This document shows positions 25,746-34,216 of a stretch of DNA of 64,000 nt, piece by piece (positions within the stretch are counted from its first letter, which is position 1; every line of letters begins with the position of its first letter). Position numbers and translations under genes: made by a program. The DNA is from an uncultured Oscillospiraceae bacterium (GTDB lineage: Bacteria > Bacillota > Clostridia > Oscillospirales > Oscillospiraceae): contig CAKTNP010000001.1 of the NCBI GenBank assembly GCA_934589155.1, positions 93,592-157,591 of the forward strand, given 5' to 3'. Under the pieces are notes generated by a model. That model was not told the DNA's origin and made no database searches. It saw nothing but the letters and a program-made list of their open reading frames with translations.

Positions 25746-27131
25746 TTATGCCTTTTTTCGGAGCAGGACGTCTGCAATACATTCCGAAGCCTTGGCCTTG
25801 TTTTCTTCGATGATGTGACTGTAAAAGTTCTCTGTGGTGTTTACGCTGGCGTGGCCCAGCTGCTTGGACACCGTGACAATGTCCGTACCGTTGGCCAGCA
25901 GCACCGAGGCCACCGTGTGCCGGAAGGCGTGAGGGTTGATGTGCGGCAGATTGTGACGGGCCGAGAACTCCCGGAGCCAACAGGTGATGCTGTCGGGGTT
26001 CATGTGCTGGCCGTTGTCCTGGGTGAACACAAAGCCGGTATTCATCCATCGGTCCCCGTTGGCGATCTGCAATCGAAGCTGTTCCCGTTTATGCAGCCGG
26101 AGCAGATCCATGGTTTCGGCGGGAAGGTTCAGATAGCGAATATCGCTGGTCTTGGTATTGCCCAGGTAAATGCCCTTGCTTTTGGAGGACACCAGGGACT
26201 TGTCTATTTTGACCCGGTTCCGCTCAAAGTTCACCTTGTCCCATTGCAGCCCCATGATCTCCCCACGGCGGCAGCCGGTGACAATCAGAAGGTGAGTAAT
26301 CAGCTGCCATTTCAATGGCTCCCGCTCCAAGGCGTCCAAAATAGCGGCGATCTGCTGGGGTTGGAAATAGTTCGGATCATGCCGTTCTACCTTGGGCGGG
26401 GTGGCCTTCGCAGCGGCGTTATAGGGGACCAGCATTTCTTTTTCTGCCTGGGCCAGAATGGTGGTGATCAGGCGGTGATGTTCCAGGACTGTCTTTTCCG
26501 AGAGCGGCGCCCGGTTCTGCTCAATCGTGAAAACGTCAGTCACCTTTTTGCCCATGGCCCCGGCGATTGCCTCCGCCTTGTCTGTTCGGATTGCCTCCCC
26601 ACGGACAGCCACGCCCATGGTAGCCGCTGAAATACCGGCCTTTTCCGCAATCTTTGCACGGGAGGTCTTATGGGTCTTCATCCATTTGACCATGTCTATT
26701 TTGACCGTGGCGGAGCTGCTGTTGGATCTTAGCCCAGGCTCTGCCAGATTCTTGTAAAACGAGTTCAAGTGCTGGGGCCGGAGATCCGTTAGCTTGATAT
26801 GACCGATGGCGGCGTTGATCCGCTCCAATAGTCCCCGGTATCGGTCCAGGGTGGTGGAGCGTACCCCGGTGCGCTCCTTCAGGTCGATTACATAGGCCGC
26901 ATATTCGGCAAAGGTCTGACGGTTGTCCAGGGCATAGCCCTGTTCTATGCTGCGCTCGAGGTCCGCAGCGGCCCGCTCCACGGCTTTTTTGATTTGGCGT
27001 TCCGTCATACCGGGAGCGGGTTTATAGATCATTCTGTGGCGGATCCGCTTGCCGGAGGTATCAAAGCCGCCGGAAACGCTGATCCGGTAGCTGGTACCGA
27101 CCTTTCCGGTGAGTTTCTCAATGGTTGCCAT
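25746..27131 (-). CDS. int: Tyrosine-type site-specific integrase with internal HTH insertion
   Basis: A 461-residue tyrosine recombinase, longer than the usual 370-400. An N-terminal Arm/AP2-like DNA-binding region and SAM-like core-binding domain are followed by the catalytic domain: Arg in TGCRRGEIMGL near residue 288, HAFRHT near 398, LGHASVNTTENFY with the nucleophile Tyr near 435. About residues 150-205, within the core-binding part, read like an XRE helix-turn-helix (KIAEKAGISAATMGVAVRGEA), an insertion I do not recognise as standard. It sits next to attL, reading towards it, and would integrate and excise the element at tRNA-fMet. Confidence 0.93.
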   Translation of the reverse strand: MATIEKLTGKVGTSYRISVSGGFDTSGKRIRHRMIYKPAPGMTERQIKKAVERAAADLERSIEQGYALDNRQTFAEYAAYVIDLKERTGVRSTTLDRYRGLLERINAAIGHIKLTDLRPQHLNSFYKNLAEPGLRSNSSSATVKIDMVKWMKTHKTSRAKIAEKAGISAATMGVAVRGEAIRTDKAEAIAGAMGKKVTDVFTIEQNRAPLSEKTVLEHHRLITTILAQAEKEMLVPYNAAAKATPPKVERHDPNYFQPQQIAAILDALEREPLKWQLITHLLIVTGCRRGEIMGLQWDKVNFERNRVKIDKSLVSSKSKGIYLGNTKTSDIRYLNLPAETMDLLRLHKREQLRLQIANGDRWMNTGFVFTQDNGQHMNPDSITCWLREFSARHNLPHINPHAFRHTVASVLLANGTDIVTVSKQLGHASVNTTENFYSHIIEENKAKASECIADVLLRKKA

Positions 27132-27135
27132 AGTA

Positions 27136-27990
27136 TCACCTCATAGCTTCGGACAGGCATTTGGGAATGTTCTCAAGTTTGCCCTCTATTTCTGCGTGGC
27201 AGTCAAGAGTACGCAGCAAACTATCAAAGGCTTTTCTCGCTCGCAATTCTGGAATTTCACTAACCCGCAGCCCAAACAGGCCATCCATAACATCGATGTA
27301 GTTAGAGTCACCCGGTTCGCTGTCCTCTAGCTCCAGAATGGCTTCCAGATAATCTGCAATTGCATGGGGAAGATAATCCTCCCTTTTAGCACTCTTTGGA
27401 ATATCGAAAGGATAGGTCGTGTCTTCTAGGGCTTTCTTGATTTTGCGATTAAATTCAACCATGCTTTCGTGGGAAGGGGCTCTGGAGCCGGATTCATCGA
27501 GAGGATATTCTTTTGCCAGCAAAGAATCGTATATATATTCTGCTCTCTTTGCATGAAAAAAGCTGCACATTTGGTAGAAGAAAATCGTAAAAGATGCGTT
27601 TTCGTCTTCCAAAAGAGAGTTGAAAATGGAAGCGGTATCGTCATAATCAGAACATTCTGTATCGTTTTTGACGAAAAGTTTAATCCATTCAATGGCCTTT
27701 GGAGAAATGCCGAGTTCGTCAACGGCGCTTGGTTGGATGCGGGGATCAGCAGTGCGGCCTAAAAGATAATCAAGTGATACCTGGAAATGGTCTGCAATCT
27801 TGACTAGGGTATCATAACCGGGTTCGCTGATGCCATTTACATACTGTGAGATGGTTTGCCGGGTCTTTCCTGTAATTTCTGCCAGTTGTGCTTGTGTTGT
27901 TCCTGGCTGCCCGTTCATGAGCAGCCAAAGCCTGGTAGCAAAGGGGCTTTTGGCCTTTTCCCAGGATTCGCCTCTGCTTGCTCTAGCCAT
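27136..27990 (-). CDS. XRE-family repressor of the element
   Basis: A 284-residue protein whose N-terminus is a clear XRE helix-turn-helix (TQAQLAEITGKTRQTISQYVNGISEPGYDTLVKIADHFQVSLDYLLG, residues about 32-78). The remaining 200 residues are acidic and helical and match no peptidase-type repressor I can recognise, so control may work through protein binding, not self-cleavage. The stop is four bases before the integrase start, so both form one leftward transcript. It faces the rightward promoter across a 141-base gap, the classic lysogeny-switch layout. Confidence 0.85.
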   Translation of the reverse strand: MARASRGESWEKAKSPFATRLWLLMNGQPGTTQAQLAEITGKTRQTISQYVNGISEPGYDTLVKIADHFQVSLDYLLGRTADPRIQPSAVDELGISPKAIEWIKLFVKNDTECSDYDDTASIFNSLLEDENASFTIFFYQMCSFFHAKRAEYIYDSLLAKEYPLDESGSRAPSHESMVEFNRKIKKALEDTTYPFDIPKSAKREDYLPHAIADYLEAILELEDSEPGDSNYIDVMDGLFGLRVSEIPELRARKAFDSLLRTLDCHAEIEGKLENIPKCLSEAMR

Positions 27991-28016
27991 TTAAAATACC
28001 CTCCAAATCTGTTAAT

Positions 28017-28109
28017 TGTTGCGATTTGTATAATATAGCCATAAATGCTTGCCTATGCTGTTGTTGATTGCTATAATAATTATAACGCAACAGATGACTG
28101 ATTGCAACA
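28017..28109 (+). promoter_or_regulatory. Divergent control region and rightward promoter of the element
   Basis: TTGCCT (28049-28054) and TATAAT (28072-28077) with a 17-base spacer form a rightward promoter starting near 28084. Repressor-like half-sites flank it: TGTTGC at 28017-28022, and GCAACA at 28087-28092 and 28104-28109. I found no convincing leftward -35 for the repressor transcript. Confidence 0.65.
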
Positions 28110-28131
28110 ACAATTTTAGGAGGAAAAGCCA

Positions 28132-28320
28132 ATGTGCAACCAGGAGATTAGAAGTGCAGCAAAAAACGCCGGTGTTTGCCTGTGGCAGATAGCGGAGATT
28201 TTGGGAATGAATGACGGGAACTTCTCCAGGAAGCTGCGGCGAGAATTGCCGCAGGAGGAGCGGGTGAAGATTCTAGGAATCATTGACCAATTGGCAAAGG
28301 GGGAGAAAGCAAATGCCTGA
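28132..28320 (+). CDS. Small Cro-like HTH regulator
   Basis: A 62-residue protein directly after the rightward promoter, with AGGAGG seven bases before the ATG. The segment LWQIAEILGMNDGNFSRKLRR (given here in part) has the shape of a helix-turn-helix with a recognition helix around GNFSRKLR. First gene of the rightward operon, so a Cro-like role against the repressor is likely. No family name can be assigned with certainty. Confidence 0.7.
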   Translation: MCNQEIRSAAKNAGVCLWQIAEILGMNDGNFSRKLRRELPQEERVKILGIIDQLAKGEKANA

Positions 28321-28549
28321 CGTGTTAACAATTCGTGAAGCTGTGGAGCGGGCCAAGGTCGAGGGCCTTCCGGTTTCGGAATACGCCCTCCGCCAATGGG
28401 TGCGAACCGGCGCCGTTCCTTCCCGGAGGGTGGGACAAAAGGCGCTGCTGTTCTATCCCAATTTGGTCCGATATCTGCAATGTCAGGATGGAGCGGACAA
28501 TTTGATTTCCGTGGTCCCGACGCTTGGTGTCCGGCGGGTGGATTTGTGA
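28313..28549 (+). CDS. AlpA/MerR-like HTH protein, possible excisionase
   Basis: A 78-residue protein beginning MPDVLTIREAVERAK and containing SEYALRQWVRTGAVPSRRVG, a winged-helix motif seen in excisionases and helix-turn-helix domain proteins of the MerR/AlpA class; the following LLFYPNLVRYLQ is the expected wing end. It overlaps the Cro-like gene by eight bases and has GGGGGAG upstream. In integrated elements such proteins direct the integrase towards excision. Excisionase is inferred from size, fold and position. Confidence 0.65.
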   Translation: MPDVLTIREAVERAKVEGLPVSEYALRQWVRTGAVPSRRVGQKALLFYPNLVRYLQCQDGADNLISVVPTLGVRRVDL

Positions 28550-28556
28550 GGTGCCT

Positions 28557-29171
28557 ATGGCTAAAATTTCCTATGTATGCCTTTACATGGACTATCTGCA
28601 AACCTTGGCCCCGCTCACAGATGCGGAGCGGGGCAGAATTGTAATGGCAATGCTAACCTATGCCGATACGGGAATAACACCGCAATTTGCTGGGAATGAG
28701 CGGTTTGTGTGGCCCTTCTTGCAGACACAAATAGACCGAGACATTGCAAAACATAACGAAAAATGCTCCAAGAACAAGGAAAATGGGCTAAAGGGTGGTA
28801 GACCATCGAAGAACCAAACGGTTTTGGGAGAAACCGAACGGTTTTTAGAAAAACCCAAAAAAGCCAAAGAAAAGGAAAAGGAGAAGGAGAAGGAAAAGAA
28901 AAAGGAGAAAGATATATTAGGGGCGGACAAGCCGCCCACACGCCCCAGATTTACCCCGCCAACGGTGGAAGAAGTCAAAGCCTATTGCACGGAAAAGGGC
29001 TATGGGGTAGATCCACAGCGATTCGTGGACTATTACACCAGCAACGGGTGGATGGTGGGCAAGAACCACATGAAGGATTGGAAAGCTGCCGTAAGGACAT
29101 GGCACGGAAAGGAGAACACAAATGGAAAAACTGAATCCCGGCCCACTTGGACAATCGGGACCGAAGTATGA
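28557..29171 (+). CDS. Phage replisome organiser/DnaD-like protein
   Basis: A 204-residue protein. The N-terminal half (MAKISYVCLYMDYLQTLAPL, then LTDAERGRIVMAML and FVWPFLQTQIDRD) matches the DUF6291 family found at phage replication loci. The middle is a Lys/Glu run (about residues 103-122) acting as a linker, and the end (TVEEVKAYCTEKGYGVDPQRFVDYY given in part, then KDWKAAVRTW) is a DnaD/DnaT-like motif. It probably binds the element's origin and calls in the helicase loader next door. ATG at 28557 with GAGGTG is chosen over an upstream in-frame ATG. Confidence 0.75.
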   Translation: MAKISYVCLYMDYLQTLAPLTDAERGRIVMAMLTYADTGITPQFAGNERFVWPFLQTQIDRDIAKHNEKCSKNKENGLKGGRPSKNQTVLGETERFLEKPKKAKEKEKEKEKEKKKEKDILGADKPPTRPRFTPPTVEEVKAYCTEKGYGVDPQRFVDYYTSNGWMVGKNHMKDWKAAVRTWHGKENTNGKTESRPTWTIGTEV

Positions 29172-29934
29172 CCCGGCCACGCTTGCACGGCTGAAGGCCA
29201 AGACCTATAACGATGTTGCCGGAACCCTGACGGGGTATGATTGCCCCAAGTGCCTTAATCGTGGGACCATTGCAAGCCCCAAAGAGGACGGCGGTATTTC
29301 TGTCCGAGACTGTGCGTGCATGAAAATCCGCAGGTGTTTCTGGGAAATGGAGCGGTCCGGCCTGAAAAACATCATCAAAGAGAAAACCTTTGAGGCATAC
29401 CAGGCGGCGGAGCCGTGGCAGAAGTTGATTAAAGACGGCGCCCAGGCCTATGCGGAGAGCCTGGACGGGTGGTTCCTGATCTGCGGCCAGCCAGGCAGCG
29501 GAAAGACCCACTTGTGTACTGCCATTGCCCGTCAACGGCTGCTGGCCGGGGATGAAGTGCGGTATATGCCATGGCGGGAAAAGATTGCGGAGATCAAGGC
29601 TCTATCTCTTGACAATGACCGGCGGGCAGAGCTGATGCAGAAATACATGACGGCGCAGATCCTGTACATTGACGATCTGTTCAAAGTGGGCCGGGCAGCG
29701 GATGGCTCCAGCAATCCAACTCCGGCAGATGTGGGCCTAGCCTTTGAAATTATCAACCAGCGGTATATCAATCACCTTCCGACCATTGTTTCAACGGAGA
29801 AATCGCCCCAGGAGTTGGTGGAGATTGACGAGGCAACCGGCAGCCGGATCATTGAAATGGCGGGTAAGAATGTCTATTCCATTGCCCGGAATATCGGCAG
29901 GAACTACCGCCTCCGTGGGGTCGTGAATGTCTGA
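29122..29934 (+). CDS. DnaC-like helicase-loader ATPase
   Basis: A 270-residue AAA+ protein. A zinc-ribbon-like N-terminus (CPKCLNRG near residue 40, CAC near 65) precedes Walker A GQPGSGKTH near 122, Walker B ILYIDDLF near 179 and a conserved Arg-rich end (SIARNIGRNYRLRG). Phage DnaC/DnaI homologues deliver the host replicative helicase to a phage origin. Its start overlaps the DnaD-like gene by 50 bases and has AAAGGAG. The pair DnaD-like plus DnaC-like gives the element autonomous replication after excision. Confidence 0.88.
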   Translation: MEKLNPGPLGQSGPKYDPATLARLKAKTYNDVAGTLTGYDCPKCLNRGTIASPKEDGGISVRDCACMKIRRCFWEMERSGLKNIIKEKTFEAYQAAEPWQKLIKDGAQAYAESLDGWFLICGQPGSGKTHLCTAIARQRLLAGDEVRYMPWREKIAEIKALSLDNDRRAELMQKYMTAQILYIDDLFKVGRAADGSSNPTPADVGLAFEIINQRYINHLPTIVSTEKSPQELVEIDEATGSRIIEMAGKNVYSIARNIGRNYRLRGVVNV

Positions 29935-29987
29935 ACCAGGGTATGGGTACATAAAATTTCGCGCATTTGCAGAGAAAGGAGGACTAT

Positions 29988-30350
29988 ATGAGAAAAGACA
30001 ATGATGACCGTATTATTCTGGCGCTTCTGTCGGCGCCCACGGTCCGGGAAGCTGCGGCAGCGGCGGGGGTATCGGAGCGGACCGTTTACGCACGGCTGAA
30101 GGAACCGGCATTTAACCAAAAGCTGGCGGAGGCCCGCCGGGAAATGTGGCGGGGCCATGCCGTAGCGCTGCAGGCAAAGCTGGGCGGCGCAATCGAAACC
30201 ATTGCGGAGATTATGGAAAGCGAGAATGCACCATCGCAAGTCAGACTTAACGCCGCTGAAAGCATTGTACGCAATGCTATGAAGATCAGCGAACAAGCGG
30301 ACTTTGCCGAGCGGCTGGAAGCCATTGAGAAAGCGAGGGGTATCACGTGA
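29988..30350 (+). CDS. Small terminase subunit (phBC6A51-type HTH)
   Basis: A 120-residue protein. ATVREAAAAAGVSERTVYARL-like residues (here SAPTVREAAAAAGVSERTVY) form a helix-turn-helix, followed by a long helix typical of oligomeric small terminases. ATG at 29988 has an AAAGGAGG site. It ends overlapping the large terminase start by four bases. It would recognise the packaging site on the element or helper DNA and load TerL. Confidence 0.8.
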   Translation: MRKDNDDRIILALLSAPTVREAAAAAGVSERTVYARLKEPAFNQKLAEARREMWRGHAVALQAKLGGAIETIAEIMESENAPSQVRLNAAESIVRNAMKISEQADFAERLEAIEKARGIT

Positions 30351-31669
30351 CCGGGGAACTGAAGCGCCGCCTTAAAGCCGCCGAGGCAGCCCTCCGGCAG
30401 GATCTGGACAGCCGATCGGCGGCGCAAGATACCTCTATCCGTCCACACATTGCAGAGTGTTACCAGGAACTGTTGGACGATATAGAAAACGAACGCTTCA
30501 CCTACTACAACCTCCCTGGCGGCAGAGGCAGCGCAAAATCTTCTTTTGTTTCCCTGGTTATTGTGAAAGGCGTTGTCTCAGACCCCACAGGAGAGACAAA
30601 CGCCATTGTGTTCCGGTTGGTTGCGGACACATTGGCCGATAGTGTCTATTCTCAAATACAATGGGCAATTGACACGCTGGGAATGTCCCATCTATGGCGA
30701 AGCACCACAAAGCCGCTGCGACACACATACATACCTACAGGGGCGCAGATCATTTACAAGGGACTTGACAAGGCCGAAAAGCTGAAGTCCATTCGCCCCC
30801 GAAAGGGTACTTTCCGGTATATCTGGATGGAAGAATTTTCGGAATTGCCCGGAGCGGGGTTTGTCCGGAATGTGATGCAGTCCGTTATTCGTGGAAAGGG
30901 TCAAAGGTTTATGGTTTTCAGGTCGTTCAACCCGCCTATTTCCAAGAACAATTGGGCGAATACATTCATTCAGCAGCCGGACAGCAAAGCGAAAACCTTC
31001 CGGACCAATTACACAATGATACCGCCGGAGTGGCTGGGCGAAGAATTTCTATACCAGGCGGAACGGTTGAAAGAACTGAATGAAGGTGCCTACCGCCACG
31101 AATATTTAGGCGAACCGGTGGGGACAGGCGGCGAGGTATTCCCGAGCCTGGATATTCGGGAAATTTCCCGGGAAGAAATAGACGGCCTTTCCTATATTTA
31201 CCAGGGGATCGACTGGGGATTTGCGGTTGATCCGGTTTGCTTTATCCGTGTGGCCTATGACCGAAAGCACGAAACAATCTATCTGCTAGATGAAATATAC
31301 CGCCGCTATATGGCAAACGATGAGCTTGCGGAAGAAATCAAACGCCGGAAATATGATGATTATGAAATCATCTGCGACAGCGCAGAGCCGAAATCAATAG
31401 CAGATATGAAGGGGCGCAGCCTGTTTGCCCGCCCCAGTTACAAACGGCCTGGGTGTGTGGAATACCGGGTGAAATGGCTCCAACACCGTCGCATTGTCCT
31501 AGACCCGGCCAGAACACCAAACGCCCACCGGGAATTTGTAAATTATTCCTACCGGGTGGATAAGAACGGGGAGGTCCTCCCTTCTTTGGTGGAGGGCAAC
31601 GAACACAGCATTGATGCCACGGCCTACGCCTTGCAGTGGGTAATTTTTTCAAGAGAAACCAGCGCATAA
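30347..31669 (+). CDS. terL: Large terminase subunit (PBSX-type)
   Basis: A 440-residue packaging motor of full length. The ATPase has Walker A GGRGSAKSS (residues about 58-66) and Walker B YIWMEEFSE (near 160). The nuclease domain shows its acidic residues in GIDWGFAVDP (near 288), CDSAEPKS (near 343) and SIDATAYALQW (near 422). It begins with GTG overlapping the small subunit stop. Most satellites carry only a small terminase, so a complete large subunit without any portal gene downstream is unusual. Confidence 0.93.
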   Translation: MTGELKRRLKAAEAALRQDLDSRSAAQDTSIRPHIAECYQELLDDIENERFTYYNLPGGRGSAKSSFVSLVIVKGVVSDPTGETNAIVFRLVADTLADSVYSQIQWAIDTLGMSHLWRSTTKPLRHTYIPTGAQIIYKGLDKAEKLKSIRPRKGTFRYIWMEEFSELPGAGFVRNVMQSVIRGKGQRFMVFRSFNPPISKNNWANTFIQQPDSKAKTFRTNYTMIPPEWLGEEFLYQAERLKELNEGAYRHEYLGEPVGTGGEVFPSLDIREISREEIDGLSYIYQGIDWGFAVDPVCFIRVAYDRKHETIYLLDEIYRRYMANDELAEEIKRRKYDDYEIICDSAEPKSIADMKGRSLFARPSYKRPGCVEYRVKWLQHRRIVLDPARTPNAHREFVNYSYRVDKNGEVLPSLVEGNEHSIDATAYALQWVIFSRETSA

Positions 31670-31678
31670 GGAGGAAAT

Positions 31679-31963
31679 ATGCTATACGTCAAAATGCTTT
31701 GCGGAACTTGCGGCAATCCTTTTGAGATTTACCACAGCGAATTTACCGACCGGGAAACGCCCATCCGATGCCCTCATTGTCTGCGGCAGATGGACGGCGG
31801 ACAATGGGAAACTCTGCGGGATGCCTTTTTCACGGCGGCAGACTGGAACCGGCACAGCAGAAAGGCCAGCCAGGAACACGGGAGGCCCCTGTTCCTGGCG
31901 GAGTTTGTCAGCAGAAATGTTCCCTACGATGAAATTATCAACAACACAGAAGCGGAGGATTGA
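31679..31963 (+). CDS. Small zinc-ribbon protein, unknown function
   Basis: A 94-residue protein with CGTCG (residues about 8-12) and CPHC (about 31-34), which would bind one zinc, then a helical end. It starts nine bases after terL with AGGAGG. In a standard prophage the portal gene would stand here. No closer identity can be seen; a role in packaging control or late regulation is possible. Confidence 0.7.
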   Translation: MLYVKMLCGTCGNPFEIYHSEFTDRETPIRCPHCLRQMDGGQWETLRDAFFTAADWNRHSRKASQEHGRPLFLAEFVSRNVPYDEIINNTEAED

Positions 31964-31966
31964 AAA

Positions 31967-33013
31967 ATGCCAGCAAGATATATTTCACCGTTCCCCGAAG
32001 CAGAGGCACAGCGGCGCAGAGCGAACAACGCCGCCCGCCGTCACACATTCCAGCAAGAGCCGGAAAAGCCGCCTGTTTATACAATCGGCAATATTCAGGT
32101 AGATGTACCCACATGGAAGAAGTACAACAGGAGCGACTACACTTTGAACGATGCCATTTACCGGGACTTGAAAGGCGTGCAGCTATGGGCAACCAGCCAG
32201 GAGCTTGCAGAGAACTTCCCGGAACAGGCCGCAGAAGCAAAAAGAATCATTGCAAGGATCACGGCAGAAATTACAGGAAAAGGAGAAAAGAACATGAGCA
32301 AACCTATAACCGCAAGGGGCTATCTGGACGCCCTGAAAGAGGTCTACAACGAGAGCCGGGCGGCCTATGATGCCCTGCAAAAGAAGCTGGACACGGCACA
32401 AGCCAACTACGACAAAGCCCAGGAGGACAGCAGAAAGGCAAGCGGCACCGAAAAAACGCTTGCCGAGGCCCGGCTAAATGTCGCCCGGGGTGAATTGCAG
32501 ATTGCAAAGGAAGAGCGCCGGGCGGCATATAGGGACATGGCCGCAAGCCACAATCAGCGGGTGAACGCCCTCCGGGAGGAATTTTCCGCTTTCCTGAATG
32601 ACCACTATTCCGCAAACCCGGACAAGCTGGACAATGCCGCTATGCAGCTGCTTACCTCCGGCATTTGCACCCCTGTGGAGCTGTCCAACCTTGCCCAGCG
32701 GTACGGCGATAACCCCACCATGCTGCGCATTATCGGCAGCTATGCCACAAAGATGAAGGACAGCAAGCGCAATTCTCCCGAGGACACCCGCTCCATCTAT
32801 ACCGTGGAGGAAATGGCCAGAGCCGCAAAGGACGGCAGCCGGGAAATGAAAATCTTTGACGATGCCGCCGCAAGTCTTATGTATGGGCTGGGGGAGAACG
32901 CCCAGGTTTCCCAAAAGATGCACGAAAGCATCTGCGAGGGCCGCTGGGCCGACTTCCAGAACAATATGGACAATGTGCCCAATGCCCCCGTTGATACTTC
33001 TGCCGGAGAATAA
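31967..33013 (+). CDS. Coiled-coil protein with two in-frame starts, possible scaffold-like factor
   Basis: A 348-residue protein not recognised by family. Residues 1-109 are basic and contain YTIGNIQVDVPTWKKY. From residue about 110 a long charged coiled coil follows (ALKEVYNESRAAYDALQKKL, AEARLNVARGELQIAKEERR), then a helical C-terminus. A second ATG at 32294 (MSKPITARGY) has its own AAAAGGAG, so a 239-residue shorter form is probably made too. Nested in-frame products are known for phage scaffold genes. It follows the zinc-ribbon gene by three bases, with GGAGG. Confidence 0.65.
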   Translation: MPARYISPFPEAEAQRRRANNAARRHTFQQEPEKPPVYTIGNIQVDVPTWKKYNRSDYTLNDAIYRDLKGVQLWATSQELAENFPEQAAEAKRIIARITAEITGKGEKNMSKPITARGYLDALKEVYNESRAAYDALQKKLDTAQANYDKAQEDSRKASGTEKTLAEARLNVARGELQIAKEERRAAYRDMAASHNQRVNALREEFSAFLNDHYSANPDKLDNAAMQLLTSGICTPVELSNLAQRYGDNPTMLRIIGSYATKMKDSKRNSPEDTRSIYTVEEMARAAKDGSREMKIFDDAAASLMYGLGENAQVSQKMHESICEGRWADFQNNMDNVPNAPVDTSAGE

Positions 33014-33032
33014 ACCCGCCTAAAACAGAATA

Positions 33033-33061
33033 CGCCGCCACAGCGTGGAACTGTGGCGGCG
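33033..33061. terminator. Hairpin between coiled-coil and sigma-factor genes
   Basis: An 11-bp GC-rich perfect stem (33033-33043 with 33051-33061) and a seven-base loop, without a clear T run. It may attenuate the rightward transcript before the sigma-factor gene or stabilise its 3' end. Confidence 0.5.
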
Positions 33062-33111
33062 CACTCCCTGTGTATTTTATGGCACTATGATTATACCGGG
33101 AGGCAGGAAAA

Positions 33112-33966
33112 ATGTCAAATGAAGAATTAGCCCTTGCGATCCAGCAGGGAGACCGGGAGCGCATGGGGGAGCTGTGGGAGCAGATCGAGGGCCTAGTAAA
33201 GTGGAAAGCCAGCCGCATTGTAACCGCTTTGGAGCTGCGGGGCCGCTCCTGTGGCGTGGAATATGATGACCTGGTACAATGCGGCTTTCCTGCCATGGTG
33301 TCCGCTGTGGAGACCTACAAGCCGGAGAACGGAACGTTTTCCAACTGGTTCATGTTCTATCTGAAAAGTGAGATTGCTAAGATTACAGGAATCAGAACGA
33401 GCCGGAGCGACAATGAGCCGCTTAATACGGCGGCAAGCCTGGACGCCCCAATGGGAGACGATCCGGACAGCGACGCCATGTGGGAGATCATTCCAGACCC
33501 CTTGTGTATGGCTGGGTTTGAAGCGGTGGAGGCAGAGCAGTACCGGGGGCAGCTTCATAACGCTTTGGAGGCTGCTATGGGGGAGCTTTCCCCGGTGCAG
33601 GCCGACATACTGCGGCGGCGGTATTGGCAGGGCTTGAGCCTTGGGGCCATAGGGGAGGACATAGGAAAAAGCGGGGAGCGGGTGCGGGGTATTGAGCGGG
33701 AAGCGATCCGAGAGCTGCGCCGCCCCCGAATATCCCGGCAGCTAAGATGTTTCATTGATTTCGATATGTACCACGGTACGGGCCTGGGGGCGTTCCGGTC
33801 CTCCGGCAGCTCAATTCAAGAGCGGTACGTCTTGAAGCAGGAGCGCATGGAGGAACGGCTATACAAGCGGCGGAATCCAAGGACTGTTATTGACAAACCG
33901 GAAGCCGTTCGCCAGCGGGCTGTCCAGACGGCAGGAATGACACTTGCAAGCCCCAAGGAGGAATGA
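33112..33966 (+). CDS. Sigma-70 family RNA polymerase sigma factor
   Basis: A 284-residue sigma-70 family protein. Region 2 spans about residues 10-90 (YDDLVQCGFPAMVSAVETY, FSNWFMFYLKSEI), a variable acidic linker follows, and region 4 lies at about 155-205 (LSPVQADILRRRYWQGLSL, then SGERVRGIEREAIRELRR). The C-terminal 80 residues are an extra basic tail. It has a GGGAGG site. In phages such factors switch on late genes; here none of the usual late genes are present, so it may activate helper-phage genes or the element's own terminase block. Confidence 0.88.
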   Translation: MSNEELALAIQQGDRERMGELWEQIEGLVKWKASRIVTALELRGRSCGVEYDDLVQCGFPAMVSAVETYKPENGTFSNWFMFYLKSEIAKITGIRTSRSDNEPLNTAASLDAPMGDDPDSDAMWEIIPDPLCMAGFEAVEAEQYRGQLHNALEAAMGELSPVQADILRRRYWQGLSLGAIGEDIGKSGERVRGIEREAIRELRRPRISRQLRCFIDFDMYHGTGLGAFRSSGSSIQERYVLKQERMEERLYKRRNPRTVIDKPEAVRQRAVQTAGMTLASPKEE

Positions 33967-34041
33967 ACGCTCTTTCGTGGCCCCTCTTTGAGGGAAACGA
34001 GAAACGGCCCATAAAACGCCGCCAGGAGCCTCACACAACAG

Positions 34042-34069
34042 CAGCCCCGGAGCAACTGCTCCGGGGCTG
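34042..34069. terminator. Bidirectional hairpin terminator
   Basis: A perfect 13-bp stem (34042-34054 with 34057-34069) and a two-base loop lie between the converging sigma-factor gene and the 45-codon gene. A short T-rich run (ATCTCTTT) follows on the plus strand. Confidence 0.75.
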
Positions 34070-34075
34070 ATCTCT

Positions 34076-34213
34076 TTAAGCCTTGTTATCTTGGGGTATG
34101 TGCTTCCTCTGGGCAAACCCGGTGATGAACTTATGCATAAATACGAAATCCTCATAATACAGCTTGTCCAGGGCTTCTACGATCTCCTGAATCATTTTTT
34201 CTTGCCTGTCCAT
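34076..34213 (-). CDS. Small protein of 45 residues, unknown
   Basis: A 45-codon frame starting MDRQEKMIQEIVEALDKLYY and ending QDNKA, with a GGAGGAA site eight bases upstream. It starts four bases after the stop of the 66-residue gene, so the two are read together. The product is one amphipathic helix plus a short tail. Coding is supported by the ribosome site and the tight spacing; function unknown. Confidence 0.6.
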   Translation of the reverse strand: MDRQEKMIQEIVEALDKLYYEDFVFMHKFITGFAQRKHIPQDNKA

Positions 34214-34216
34214 AGC

